The notes: generated by a model from the letters alone, not told the origin. 64,000 nt of DNA from Spirogloea muscicola (GCA_009602725.1 WELB01000029.1:569772-633771), one strand, 5' to 3'. Shown: positions 23,912-37,044, counted from the stretch's first letter. Numbers and translations are program-made.

Positions 23912-26558
23912 TCAGCTACACGATGAGCGCTCCAGTATCCTACTCAGCGCCACAATGGCCTGCTCTAGCGTGTCCACTGAAGAGCCCTCCTCAAAAGACA
24001 CCCGCTGGACGTTGAACTGCATGACATAGCAATCATGGACTCTCATGTTAGCTACAATGACAGTAGTCCAACAAGGAAAGCAGCAGTCAGGCCTAAGCAC
24101 TGTGGCTAATGGAGACGTAAACAAATGTCGGAGCTTGCACCACAGTCAGTCCTCTTGTTTATTGCTGCTTGTCTGGTGTGTTGCTGCTGCATCCCGTCAG
24201 CATCTGATGGTTAAGGGGCCTGACAAAGGAAGGATGAGATGTGGCTCTTGGACTTGCCTGAGCGCCTTGCCGCACGCGTACGTCAATGCCTTTGCTGTCT
24301 ATGGAAATAAGCGCTGCGTCGTCAAGCTTCTTTCCTTCCCGTTCTCTTGAGGACAGGAACGTCCTCAAAGACTTGGAGAATCTCCCATTCAGTTCCTGCA
24401 TCTCAGTGGATGAGCAGTGAAAGTCAGCTGCTCCGTACTTAATCCTGACATAATCGGCTGCACTTAGGCTCTGCAGACATGCATTCGCAACTTACTTGCA
24501 AGGTCTCTTCTGCATTCAAGGCCGCAATCTTGTCAGGCTGAGAGGCCTTGTACTCTTTGAGGTCAATCCAAGCAACAGTCCCAAATCCACCAACAAAGTA
24601 GATGTCACTGAGCAGGAAGTTGAAATGGGTGCTTCAGGTTATGAGCAACAAAGCCTTTTCAGCAAGTCTGGACCCTTCTAATCCTGCAGTCGGCCTAAAG
24701 CACTGCTCACAGATACAGACAAAGTGGCCACTTTGAAGGCAATTAACAGTAACAAATCCTTTCAGTCATACTAGCATCATGTTGAGCAGAAGTACCTGAT
24801 AGCTTCCATGCGATAGAAGTAGAAGTTGCCCCACTGCTGTGATGCTCCATGATGGTGCTTCTTTGCATACTGCTTCTGCGCCCATTCCTGTTGCAAAACC
24901 TGTTCATTTTCAGTCTTGAGACAGCTGAGCATGTCTGCAAAAGAGCACTGAAATTACAAATGAGCCATTGTATCTGGTCTTGAATCAGCTGCTTACCTGA
25001 TGCTCAGGGGGAAGGGGATACACGTCGCCGAAGATTGTTACGCGCGCATTGGCCAGACCGCTCCAACCAGGCATCTTAAAACCCCGCCGCAGGTTGCAAT
25101 TCAGACTGTGTTAGGAAACATTTCAGCCTGCTTAAGGTATTCAGGCAAATTGCTCCTAGACAGGGGCATGTAAGATGCTGATGCAACCCATGCAATGCAA
25201 AGTACTGTACTTGCAGCCACTAGCTAGCAGCTCTCTGATGGCAAGGAGCCAAATTGCTTAGCGCAGTCCAGATATATTGTGCCTCAGAAGTGCAATGGCA
25301 GAGAGGCCCCAACTTGAGAAATTGCAGACCTGCACGACGAGTGTACACCGTGGGTCAGCGAGCAGGTTGCGCGTGTGGATGGCCAGCGGGGAGAGCGAGA
25401 ACACCGGATCTGCGGCGAGCGGATGAACAACAGTAAGCCAACAATTAGCCAGTAGCTGCACCAGCCTTCAAACGTGGATCTTGTACTTCACAGATTCGTA
25501 ATTGTAGTAAGAATGTGAATAACTAGGCTCTTAAGTACCAGCAAAAGTCTTGTCAAAGTGATGGGCGCCAGCAAGCACCTCCTGGTCAAAGGAACGAGCA
25601 CTTGCAATCTGCTGTCTAAGACGTAGACTCACGTCCAAATTCGTCGGTTGCGAAGTCAACGAGGGAGCCGAATGGGTAGCCCCGGCGCCGGTGGTGCATC
25701 CGCGACATGATTGTGCACAGGTGGGCATACTTGGCCTGGAGTCAAGGGCAAAGGGCAGGGAGCTCGCCAAAGCTTGTCACAGCGGGTCAAGGACTTGGGC
25801 ACAGAGGTCAACATATAGCGGACAGGGGTTTAAGTCCAGCTACAGTGGTTCAAGCATTCAGAACCTAGGGGTTTAAGGCTCGTGCAGGAGACAAGTCGTG
25901 GAGGATGGTAGATGCAGTATGGTCTCGACATACATCGAGTGTGTGTTCTGGGGGCTGTTGCTCACCTGCTCGACAAGGTTGCGCACGGCGACGGCGGGGT
26001 GCGGCAGGCCATGCGAGGAGGTAGCGGTCTGGACGCCGCCCGAGATGGGCGTGCGGTACAGACCAGCCCGGCCTGGCGGCGTGCCCTTGGAGGCCTTACC
26101 GTAGCCGCCGTCTACCCAAGCGCCTGCAGAAGCGGCGGTGCTCGTGGTGGCACTGGAGGCGGCGGTGGCGGTTGCGGCGGCAGTGGCGGCGGAGGCAGCG
26201 TTTTCTCCTGCAAAGAGCGTCTGATCAAGCGGATGGCGCGACAGAGCTGTCAAGGCCTCGACGCCATGCAGCTCGGTGGCGTCGCCTGAGGGCCAGAGAG
26301 GCTCACCGTCGGCACAAGCAGCGACCCCGGCAGGCCGTTGGAGCCGCCGATGGGGCTCTCGAAGCTGGCGGCCGGGGCGCTGCCGCTGCTGGCGGCGGCC
26401 GACTCTGTGCCACCTTCGTCGGCGGCATCGTCGAGCGCGTCGTCGCCGCCGGAGGACGCGGCGGCTGCGGCGGCGGTCCTGGCGGGGCCATGCCGGGGAC
26501 GCCAGCGGGTGAAGTGGGCGCCCAACNCGGCGGCGCCGGCCATGGCGGCCATGCTCAT
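23912..26558 (-). CDS. Plastid FMN-binding split-barrel protein (pyridoxamine phosphate oxidase-like, HugZ-type)
   Basis: Related to plant plastid proteins annotated as pyridoxamine 5'-phosphate oxidase family, with an FMN-binding split barrel near haem-degradation HugZ proteins; most are not true PNPOx enzymes. Exons on the - strand: 26558 to about 26310 (Ala-rich leader), about 26290-25972 (ELHGVEALTALSRHPLDQ, then SGGVQTATSSHGLPHPAVA), about 25736-25634 (KYAHLCTIMSRMHHRRRGYP and SLVDFATDEFG), about 25410-25330 (SPLAIHTRNLLADPRCTL), about 25075-25000 (ANARVTIFGDVYPLPPEHQ), about 24890-24797 (HGASQQWGNFYFYRMEAI), about 24608-24498 (SDIYFVGGFGTVAWIDL), about 24401-24250 (DDAALISIDSKGIDVRVRQG) and a last exon ending at 23912 (FNVQRVSFEEG). 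The N-terminal about 85 residues are a plausible transit peptide and contain one ambiguous base (26526). Cofactor binding is inferred from the family. Confidence 0.85.
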
Positions 26559-26634
26559 CGCGGGTTACTGGCCGGCCGGACGGACGCCACCAGTGCGACA
26601 CGGCTTAGCACTGTGTCTCGTGTCTCGCAGCAAC

Positions 26635-26640
<6 letters not shown>

Positions 26641-26666
<26 letters not shown>
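26641..26666. repeat. (CTG)n / (CAG)n microsatellite in the 5' leader
   Basis: Nearly nine CTG units lie on the + strand, about 80 bases upstream of the split-barrel start codon on the - strand. In the transcript it would be a CAG repeat in the 5' UTR. Confidence 0.9.
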
Positions 26667-26804
26667 CGACATTCGCCGAGGTCCTGGCGGTGTGGCGCGG
26701 CGCCCGGGCTGCCGCACCCCCAGTCTCGCCCTCCGGCTGCGGCTCCGTTATTATTAAACAAAAAAATCTCGTATGAGCAGCCGCAGTCCTCTGCTACGCA
26801 TTTG

Positions 26805-26866
26805 TTCATTCTTTTTTGGGCTGGCTTTTTTCCAGCGCCCTATCCTCAATGGGCGAGCCCTTCATT
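26805..26866 (+). mobile_element. Short retroelement 3'-end fragment
   Basis: TTCATTCTTTTTTGGGCTGGC and CCTATCCTCAATGGGCGAGCC match, in the same order, the hairpin-bearing 3' end seen in the clusters at 41-43, 55 and 59 kb. Only about 60 bases remain. It sits in the divergent promoter between the split-barrel (-) and LRR (+) genes. Confidence 0.6.
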
Positions 26867-27354
26867 TCTTCTTCTTCTGCTACGCATCCCCCGCTTACTT
26901 GGTCAATTTGCAGTAGATGCTGCAAGAAATATATATATATATCTCAAGAAATCAAAAGTGTTTGTCATCAGATGTGCTTGCCGTTGCACTTGGCCACTTG
27001 GCCTTCCATGATCTCAATACACGAGACCAAGTTTCGTGTATTCACACTCCTCGCTCCTGGTTGAAGAGCTGCTACTCCTTCCCTCTCTCTCTCTGCGCCG
27101 TCCACTCTCACTCGTCCCTCTCCTTCACCTCTCTCCCTGGCAGTCGAGGCGGCACGGCTCCCAGCCCATTCGCCTCTTGCACTCGTCCAGCTCCTCTGTG
27201 TTGCCCTCAAGTGAGCCAGGTCGTCTTGCAACCGGCAACATACGCGCACAGACAATGAGAGGGACCTCGTGTCGTGCAGCCATGCAGCGCCAGGCTCGCG
27301 CATGGTCTGTTGGGCCCAGCAGCACAGCGTGACAATGTAGCCCACAATCCGGCC

Positions 27355-29910
27355 ATGGGAACCTGCCTTGGGAAGCCCGCCGTCGCCGGTGGCAACCAGG
27401 CATCGACGACGCACCGGCTGGGCAGCCGCCGGCACGGCGCCGCTGCCGCCACTTGGCAAGCGACTGGCGTCGTTGCCCTCCGTGACGGCAACCTCCAGGT
27501 GGCCATTGAACGCCCATATCTTTGCCGCCACTATCTGAACTCCCGTCCAGATGCTGCCTGCTCCTCTCAACCCTGCTCACAGGCGCATTCGTTGCGGCGG
27601 CGTTGGGCGGGCAGTGTCTTCCGAGGGGCGTTGCAGAGCTTGGGCCGAAGCTGCGGACGCTGGACGCCACCAACAATAAGCTCAGTGAGATGCGCGAGCC
27701 CCACATTGCTCGTCCGTGGATCTGAGCAGGCTTGTATAGGGAGTGGAATGCATAGCAGCTGGGCTCTTGACGTGCTTGAGGAGGACCACTTGGGCCGTTC
27801 TGACGCTTTTGGTAGTTGAACGTGCGCCGCTGTGCTTGATGCTTACGTGAAGGCTAGAAGACATACTAAGGCTTAGAGCATGTGGCATCACAAGCACTGC
27901 AGTCCACTATGTAGAGGATTGCCATCCGTGCGCTCAGCTTGCTTAAGTCCTTATGTGTGCTCTCCCTCTGCCCCCCTGCTGGCTGCCCACAGCGGAGCTG
28001 ACCCCTGGTCTCGCCAATTTCACCAGCCTGCAGCGCCTAGTAAGCCATTCCCCTGGCAGTCAGATGGCTCTTTAAGTGCTTCATTTGACGTTTTTCTTGT
28101 CTTCAGTATAGGATGTGGAACTGGCTTAAACGCTCTCCCCCAGAGCTTGTAGTGGGGCTCAAGCTAGGAGCCAATTGATGAGGCTTCCTGTTCACCTACT
28201 GTGCTTTGTGTGCGAAGGTGCTCGCCCACAATCGACTGGTGCGCATAGGCTCCGAAGTGGGCAGCCTGACAGCCCTCAGGGTCCTCGTGCTCGATGAGAA
28301 CTACCTCACTGCCCTTCCCGATGAAGGTCCATAGCAGCATGCGGCCGTGACCTCGCTGTTGTGGTGCCCATTAATACGACAACACTTGCCTGGAGTCTGC
28401 TCTGATGAAGGCATGTCAAGTGCTGCGCAGCTCTGCAAGCTGAAGGTGCAGTGCACGCTGAAAGGGCTGTGGGCGCAGCATTGGGACAGGCGATCAGCTA
28501 CCAGCCTGTTTGTCTCACATCCACGGCCTCGCTGCTCTGCTGGCCGCAGTCGGGCAGCTCGTGCGGCTGGAAATGCTTTCGGTTGCAGCCAACCAGCTCG
28601 AGCACCTACCCAACTCCATTGGGAATCTCTCAAAGGTCAGCAACTGTTTCTTCACTTACCTTTGTAAGTTAGAACCTTGCTTTTGCAAGTTGCATATGCA
28701 GCTACTCTGGCAACACGGACATGGCACATACTGAACCAGGGGCGGATATCCTTCCCTCTGCTGTACTACTGCAGCTCACGATCCTCAACGTGAAAAGCAA
28801 CAAGCTGACAAGCTTCCCCTCCAGCATCGGGACCTGTGCGCTCCTTGAAGAATTGGTTGCAGATGGTGAGTGAGAGGGCATGGTCAAGCTCCAACTGCCA
28901 ACTCCGTGCGCCGCTGTCTGATACTTGCAATATTGGACCAGTGTCAATGTTAAGGACTCTGTCTGGGTGGTCGCAACAAGCTTGCGGGCATCTTGCTGTA
29001 GGTTTGTCGTCTCGACTTCTGGACTTGGACCCATGATGATGTGCATATCTTGTGATAGGTCACAATCAGATGTAGGGGTTCATGCCGGATTGAGGTGCAA
29101 GTAAAGCTTGTGAAGACTTCCAAACGAAGATTGGGCATGATGTCGTCACCAGAAGTTGGCTGTGGGGGCAGACAATCAGCTTCGCAACCTGCCGCCAACG
29201 CTGGGCAGGCTTGTGCACCTCAAGGCGCTGCTCCTGAACAACAACAAGCTCCACCAGGCACTTCACTTACTTCTGACCACATCCTTGACAGCCTCCTTAA
29301 TCAAGTCATGATAGAGAAGGGACAGTAGGTCCAATAGTGTAAGGTGTATGCAGCAGAATGCATGTATTTAGTATTTACTTGACTGATGCATGCGGAGCAG
29401 AAGATCACGGGGTCTCTGAGGCCCCTTGCTCGGGCTGCTGCAGCTGCCGCAGCTACTTCTGAGGGAGTGCGCGGCCCTCCAGACGCTGGGCCTCCATGGA
29501 AACCCCTTCAGTGTGGAAGACTTGCAACAGGTCCTGCACTCCAAGTCAGACTCACGGTCTAGTGACATGCAATCATGCACGTCTCCTTAAGAATCTGATG
29601 ACATATCTGCAGCCTTGCGACAGTGACTTCATTGTCCTTGCAGACCTGGCCGCTTGGAGCACCTCTGGCTGCGTGCAAGAACAGCAACTTAGCTTACAGC
29701 TAGACAATCAGCTAACCTGGCAAGTAAGCAGGATGGGATTGCACTGTTCTGCAGATGGACAGCTATGCTGTATTTGAGGGGCGGCGTCGGACCAAGGTGG
29801 ACAAGCAGATTGCTGGCAATGTGATGATGGGACATAGTAGCCTGGACGAAGGCGTGGACCGCCAACTGATCAACAAGGCATTGCAGCAAGAGAGAGGGCA
29901 CATAACATGA
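27355..29910 (+). CDS. Leucine-rich-repeat protein of the plant MG-LRR family
   Basis: A cytosolic or membrane-anchored LRR scaffold. Exon 1 (27355-27498) begins MGTCLGKP and continues WQATGVVALRDGNLQ, matching the start of a plant LRR family with the same RATGIVALRD block. LRR exons follow: about 27580-27687 (LRTLDATNNKLS), 27997-28040 (GLANFTSLQRL), 28219-28325 (LTALRVLVLDENYLTALPDE), 28550-28636 (RLEMLSVAANQLEHLPNSIG), 28775-28867 (LTILNVKSNKLTSFPSSIG), about 29172-29257 (LKALLLNNNKLHQ), about 29454-29528 (LQTLGLHGNPF), then the family tail at about 29755-29910 (FEGRRRTKVDKQIAGNVMMG). About eight LRRs. Gly2 and Cys4 suggest N-myristoylation and palmitoylation, although residue 6 is Gly rather than the usual Ser/Thr. 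The intron after 29257 has a GC donor. The ligand is unknown. Confidence 0.87.
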
Positions 29911-30644
29911 AGCAGATGAGGTAACCTTGGAAACTTACCTGGGCCCTTCATCCTGTGTCTTTGCTGCAATAGCACACGATTCCAATGTCATGATTGTGTA
30001 TCTTATGCAGGTTATGGCATGAGAAGAAAGCTGATTCATGCACTTTCATTGCAGCAAATCTCAGGCAACTGCTCTCCAACACATGCCCAAAACGCAGGAT
30101 GCCGACCAAGCTCACACACATGCCAACTTGTGGGTAGTGTCATGGGGACTGACGGTTAGAACTGTCAGTAGCCACATCATTTACTATCATATTATATCAG
30201 GCTGTGGTTGCAACATCTAGTAGCCACCCCTGCACACTCATTCACAGATTCGATCGCTCTTGCTGTTTGCTCAACTACATGCCCCAGCCTAAACCACCTC
30301 CAATTGCTACTTAAAGCTTCAGCTGCACATGCATATGATGTGCAGGCTGTGCATTTGGCTGCAGAGCATGCGCAGGAACGGGTTCATTGAAAAAGAACGC
30401 ATGAGCGTTGAAATTGCCTAGTCAAAGAAGTGCAGACATCTGCTGCGTGATAATCAAAAAGAATAAAGAATGGCAACTTTTGCAATCCTGACCCAAGTGA
30501 TGGGCAGAAGACGCAATCTCTAGTACCACTTGGCACTATGGTCAGTGGGTAGTGGAACTCGAGCTAGTATGTACAGCTGAGGTCGGGTCTGTAAGAGGCT
30601 CATCATCCATTGGCGTGCACTATGCGACGTGTACAGCAGTCTAG
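29911..30644. other. Convergent intergenic region
   Basis: This 730-base interval holds the 3' ends of the LRR gene and the reductase. I see no gene, RNA or element. Confidence 0.5.
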
Positions 30645-31986
<1,342 letters not shown>

Positions 31987-32192
31987 CTGCGCAGAGCCGG
32001 CGGCGCAGCTTCGCCTTCAGGCCCGGCCCGCCGCCGTCGCCGCCGCTGCCGCCGCCGCCGCCGCCGCTTCTTAGCTCCTCACGCCGCGCTAAGGCGGGCG
32101 GCCGCGGCGCTGAGGGGGCTGAACTTCGGGAGCTGGCCGGCTCACGCAGCAGCGAGGTAGAAGAAGGCGGGGTTGGGAGAGTGGGAAGTGGG

Positions 32193-32237
32193 GTAGGGCG
32201 AGCGCGAGAGAGAGAGAGGGGGAGGGAGAGGGAGAGA

Positions 32238-32312
<75 letters not shown>

Positions 32313-32313
32313 N
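32193..32313. repeat. (GA)n microsatellite ending in an assembly junction
   Basis: Roughly 120 bases of GA/GGGA repeat, pure GA from about 32250, stop at a single N (32313). It occupies the shared promoter of the reductase (-) and TRAPPC5 (+). GA tracts are common core-promoter elements in plants, but this one coincides with a probable collapsed join. Confidence 0.85.
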
Positions 32314-32346
32314 GCGAGCAGGAAGACGCGGCGGCGGCGCTGCGGC

Positions 32347-34682
32347 ATGATCGGCGCGGCGCGGGGGCGGCCGCCGCCCAACGTCGTGGACCGCCCGCTG
32401 AGCAAGGGCAAGGCCGAGGTGCGCGCCGCCGCCGCCGCCGCCGCCGCCGTTCTGCGAGAGCCCCCATGACGCGCGGCCCGGATGGCGCTGATGGCCCGCC
32501 AGGTGGGGCTCAGCGCCTTCGCCTTCCTCTTCTCGGAGCTGGTGCAGTACAGCCAGGCGCGCGTGAGCAACGTCCCCGAGCTCGAGCGCAAGTCCGCCGC
32601 CGCCGCGCCCTCCTCCCCCTCCCTCACACTCTCGGGCGGACGGGTTTAGCTTGTGATTTAGGGTTTAGGTTTTAGGGTTCTAGTTTGAGGGCTTAGGGGT
32701 TCAGGGTTCAAGGGTTTAAGGATTTTCCATGTTGCCGCGGCGGAGGTTAGCTCCTCAGCAGCCGCACTGCATTGCCGCGTCGCCGCAGCGATTACACTGC
32801 ATAGGCTGAGCGAACGATGGACCCCTCTTACGTGGGCGGTCGCTGCGCCGCTCACAAAGCAAAGCCTTCTGAACCTCTAAAACGCAATCCCAAAACCCAC
32901 AATCCTGAGCCCGAGAAGCTGCGGTGCTCGTGGACTGGAGCGCAGCTTAGTGCTGCCGAATGGGCGTGCTTGCTCTCGCTCAAGTGCCTGCCTTCCTTTG
33001 CAATGTCGGAGGAAGGCACTGAGGCACCGCTGAACGTGGCGGCCGCTCTGCAGGCTTGAGGACGCGGGCTATGGTGTCGGCCTGCGCATGCTCGAGCTCC
33101 TCTGCCACCGAGAAAAGGTGCGGCCTGCCTGAAAACCGTTTGACGGCCTCCCTCGTTGCCCCAGTCTGCGCTCCGGCAAACAGCTGTCCGCTATCCAGTC
33201 TAGTGTCCCACTCGACCATGGCGGCGGCTTGTCAGCATTGCAGGCATGCTTGCAAGTTGCTGCTTGCGTAAACAGGCCACCATAGGTTCCAGTACTGCAG
33301 TCAATGAAGTCAAAATTACAGCAAAAGTAATCGTGAAGGTCCAGCAGAAATTAAGTAGCAGTCTATGAGGTTGTTGCAGGATCTGCACATCCTGCTAAGA
33401 CAAGAAGACTAGGAGTCTGTGCCGACTAAGCTGAGGTTCCAACTCCAAGAAGTCAGCTGAACTCATCTCCTCCTCCTGCAGGGCAACAAGCGGGAGACGC
33501 GGCTCCTCCAGATTCTTACTTTCGTCCACAGCTCGGTGTGGAAGGCACTGTTTGGGAAGGTCCGCCAACAAAGCAAGAGCATTGAGGGGCTCCTCAGATG
33601 ATGTTCTCCGTGCATGCTGCACCAGCACCCTCTTTGACCTTTTTGCACTCTGGCCTACGTATGATGCAGACAAGAACGCTTGCTTGCTTGTTGCAATTGC
33701 TAAGGGCAGGTAGCAGACTCTTTGGAGAAGAGCACGGAGCACGAGGATGAGTACATGATCAGCGAGCGCGAGCTCCTCGTCAACAGGTGTCACCTTGCAC
33801 CTTGTCTGAAGACCACTATCGCTTGTCTTGGGCCTCAAAGTACTGTCACCATGCAATCATGACTTTTGACTTTTGGTCACCATGAAGAAGCCCCTACTGG
33901 ACTTTGCACTGCGACAGGTTCTTGTCATTCTCGCAAAAGCTTATGGTTGCCTGCTTGGTGAAGGTTCATATCTGTTCCACGAGACATGGGCTCTTTCAAC
34001 TGCGGAGCTTTCGTGGCCGGCATTGTGAAGGCACACATCTTCTTAAGCCCTTCGTCTGCACCTCTGTCACGCAGTCGTACACAGTTTCAGATAGCTTGCT
34101 GAACGGGCTCTGCACAATGTGTGCCCTCAGTGGTTGTGTAGCAGAGTGTAGAGGATTGCAGGGTCGTGATTCAGCAATTAGCAGTAGTGACTAGGGACTC
34201 GAGCATAGAATGTACAACTAATCATGTCACCTCATAGGTAGTAAGCATGGGCAATTAGGACACTCGTACCAAATTTCAAGCTTAAGCTGGACTTTGAGTG
34301 TCAGCGTCACATTGTCAGCAGCATGACGGCCAATGAGCGCCGCCCCACTGTACCGCTGCTTTCGCAGGGCGTGCTGGACAATGCCGGTTTCCCGGCCCGT
34401 GTGACAGCGCACTTCGTGGCCGTGGAGGGCCAGGCCCGGCCCCGCACAACCATTCTCATCAAGTTCTCCGAGGAGGTAGCTTGCTCAGTGTCCGTCTGCC
34501 TGTGAATGTCAGCTGCAATTTTTCTTGATTCTCCATGTGTTGCCTTCCTTGTTGACTGGACATGTTATGAGTATATAGAGTCCTCTTGTCCGAGCTGTGG
34601 GCTGCAAGTCTATTCCTTGGCAAGCTGATGGATCTCTCTGTGCTGCTCTGCCAGGTCCTTTTGCGAGAAGCTAGACTTGGCT
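32347..34682 (+). CDS. TRAPPC5: TRAPP complex subunit 5 (Trs31/TRAPPC5)
   Basis: Core subunit of the TRAPP vesicle-tethering complexes, which act as Rab1/Ypt1 exchange factors at the Golgi. Eight exons: 32347-32418 (short N terminus ending LSKGKAE), 32503-32591 (VGLSAFAFLFSELVQYSQ), 33054-33117 (LEDAGYGVGLRMLELLCHRE), about 33481-33558 (KRETRLLQILTFVHSSVWKA), about 33713-33785 (DSLEKSTEHEDEYMISERE), about 33962-34030 (FISVPRDMGSFNCGAFVAGI), about 34369-34474 (LDNAGFPARVTAHFV, TTILIKFSEE) and a short last exon (VLLREARLG) to TAA at 34682. Length and every block match the family; the segment is complete. One intron (donor at 34031) is GC-AG. Intron 2 holds degenerate telomere repeats. The first exon abuts the GA repeat and junction N. 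Confidence 0.93.
32655..32720. repeat. TRAPPC5: Degenerate (TTTAGGG)n-like tract inside TRAPPC5 intron 2
   Basis: TTTAGGGTTTAGGTTTTAGGG is followed by GGGTTC and GGGTTT variants for about 65 bases. The orientation is opposite to the tracts at 11275 and 35790. It is intronic because exon 2 ends at 32591 and exon 3 starts at 33054. Confidence 0.7.
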
Positions 34683-35026
34683 AACTGCGGGACTTGACCG
34701 AGTACCTTGCGATGTTATACATTTGTGTTGTACCTTTTACTCGATACCCGCTTAGCTTATATAGCAAGCAACAACGAGCACCTATTCGCTGCTCACAAGT
34801 TGCCTGAGAAGCTCCAACATACTGAACAACAGTTGCTCTCAATGTATAACAGCTTGGCTAGTAACACCTTGCTGACTAGCAGCAACAAAGCAAGTTGCAG
34901 AGCACGTCCAACTTACGAGTTTGCCCCTCGTGACTCATTGTGCCTGTCGCAACCAGGCGAAGCGCAACCCGTCAAGTGAAGCACAATAATATAATTGTTG
35001 ACTCAAGATGTTGGCTGGGTAGTGGG
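34683..35026. other. Convergent intergenic region
   Basis: This 340-base stretch between TRAPPC5 and the methyltransferase 3' ends shows nothing beyond expected 3' UTR. Confidence 0.5.
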
Positions 35027-36431
35027 CTAATCAGCAGCCTTTCGTGCAGTGCCAATGATGTGCGGGCTGATGAGCCCAAGCCCATCAAGGACGGTAGCCT
35101 GTGCGCTGACGGACTGGAAGCCAGCAGCGAGGATGGCGGCCACTGGGGACCGCGTCAGGTGACAGCCATCGGCAACGAGCTGCTGCAGGGGGTCCAGCAG
35201 GTCCTGCCACCGTCGCAGCGCTGTTCGCTCTGTTGCAGGACGTAGGGATTTGGGCTTAGGCTTTGTTCAGAGACTCTCAATAAGGACTCAGCAATTTGGA
35301 TCTGAGCGCCTGCTAGTCTCAGGGGCCACTTATTCTCTATCTGGGGCCGCAAAAGAATCTCAAGGGAAGGGACAACGTGCAGAGGAGCGTCGTAGTTGCT
35401 TTGGAGACTTGTGAGAGTCTGCTGATGGAAAGCTCACCCGGAGCAGCGACGTGCTCAATGAAGTACATCACTCCGCCAGGCCTGAGAACGCGCAGCACCT
35501 CTGTACGTGGAGAGTACAAGAAGTCAAGTGCACTCCAGTTAGTGAGCACGTTTCATCACTTGATGAAATTACTCTGCAATCGCGAATGATTGGTAGACCT
35601 TGCCCACCAAATTGCCTCCGCTGCTGTGGCAAGTATGGGTGGGGGCTGCTGTCACCTTCCAACGTCGCCGCCACACTGGTCACAGAGCAGAGGACGAGCG
35701 TTGCCACCACGCAGTCGGCCGAGGCGTCGGCCAGCGGCAGCGCCTCGCCCGCCTGCAATGACGAAAAGCTCAAGCATCCCCGGTCACCATAAACACTAAG
35801 CCCTGAACCCTGATCCCAACCCTAATTGAACCCTCACCCAAAACCCTGATGAGCCACTGGCTGGCCTCCACTTCGGACTTTGAGAAAGTGCGGGATCAGG
35901 GGTTTGGCGTGGCATTAGATGTAAGTCGAGAGTGCACCCCAGTGACGAAGTCGAGGCGGGCCGGCGGGACGTGCAGACCATCGGCTACCGAGCGCAAGTA
36001 CTTCTCCATGGCCGCATTGGGGTCCACGGCGACGATGCAGCCCACGCCGGGCCGCGCGGCGTAGTACCGCAGGTTCGGGCCGGCGCCGGCGCCCAGCTCC
36101 ACCACGACGTCGAGCGGCCGGCTGCGCGCGCCGCCTCCGACGCCGCCGCCACCGCCGCCGTCGCCGAGGCCCCTAAAGAGCTCCGCCTTGTACGGGGCTA
36201 TCTAGGGCAGACCCGCCGCCGTCGCTCCCGCATCAGCGGCCATGAAATGTGGCGTACACGGCGGCGGCGGCGCGGCAGTGGCAGTGGCCGGCAACGCCGC
36301 GGCCGGACCTGAGACTCGTAGCTGGCGCTGGCCGTGGCCATGCACCAGGCGAAGTACTCGCCGTACCACCCGCCGTGGCCGCCAGCGCCGCCGCCGCCGG
36401 GAGGCCTGCCCGCCGCCGCTGGCACGGCCAT
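35027..36431 (-). CDS. METTL7-like SAM-dependent methyltransferase (5' end at a gap)
   Basis: Class I methyltransferase resembling METTL7/TMT1 proteins, which in animals are membrane-linked thiol methyltransferases. Exons on the - strand: up to 36431 (WYGEYFAWCMATASASYES, the usual N-terminal helix before the fold), about 36206-35936 (IAPYKAELFRGLGDG, then motif I VELGAGAGPNLRYYA, acidic end VAVDPNAAMEKYLR), about 35760-35680 (ALPLADASADCVVATLVLCS, motif IV region), about 35500-35400 (LRPGGVMYFIEHVAAP, motif post-IV) and a last exon ending at 35027 (QQLVADGCHLTRSPVAAI, GLISPHIIGTARK). The C-terminal DGC-LTR and PHI-G-A blocks are typical of METTL7. The frame is open into the gap at 36446, so the true start may be missing; no membrane anchor is visible. 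Substrate unknown. Confidence 0.8.
35795..35850. repeat. Degenerate CCCTAAA/CCCTGA-type tract in a methyltransferase intron
   Basis: AAGCCCTGAACCCTGATCCC leads to AACCCTAATTGAACCCTC and AAAACCCTGA. It is the third telomere-like tract of the window. It is intronic on the - strand between the motif I exon and the ALPLADASAD exon. Confidence 0.6.
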
Positions 36432-36445
36432 TGCCGCAGCCGCCG

Positions 36446-37044
36446 NNNNNNNNNNNNNNNNNNNNNNNNNNNNNNNNNNNNNNNNNNNNNNNNNNNNNNN
36501 NNNNNNNNNNNNNNNNNNNNNNNNNNNNNNNNNNNNNNNNNNNNNNNNNNNNNNNNNNNNNNNNNNNNNNNNNNNNNNNNNNNNNNNNNNNNNNNNNNNN
36601 NNNNNNNNNNNNNNNNNNNNNNNNNNNNNNNNNNNNNNNNNNNNNNNNNNNNNNNNNNNNNNNNNNNNNNNNNNNNNNNNNNNNNNNNNNNNNNNNNNNN
36701 NNNNNNNNNNNNNNNNNNNNNNNNNNNNNNNNNNNNNNNNNNNNNNNNNNNNNNNNNNNNNNNNNNNNNNNNNNNNNNNNNNNNNNNNNNNNNNNNNNNN
36801 NNNNNNNNNNNNNNNNNNNNNNNNNNNNNNNNNNNNNNNNNNNNNNNNNNNNNNNNNNNNNNNNNNNNNNNNNNNNNNNNNNNNNNNNNNNNNNNNNNNN
36901 NNNNNNNNNNNNNNNNNNNNNNNNNNNNNNNNNNNNNNNNNNNNNNNNNNNNNNNNNNNNNNNNNNNNNNNNNNNNNNNNNNNNNNNNNNNNNNNNNNNN
37001 NNNNNNNNNNNNNNNNNNNNNNNNNNNNNNNNNNNNNNNNNNNN
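36446..37044. other. Assembly gap between two divergent 5' ends
   Basis: A run of 599 N is flanked by GCC-rich coding sequence of the METTL7-like gene (left) and the PDZ-like gene (right). Both first exons and the shared promoter are probably inside it. Confidence 0.95.
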
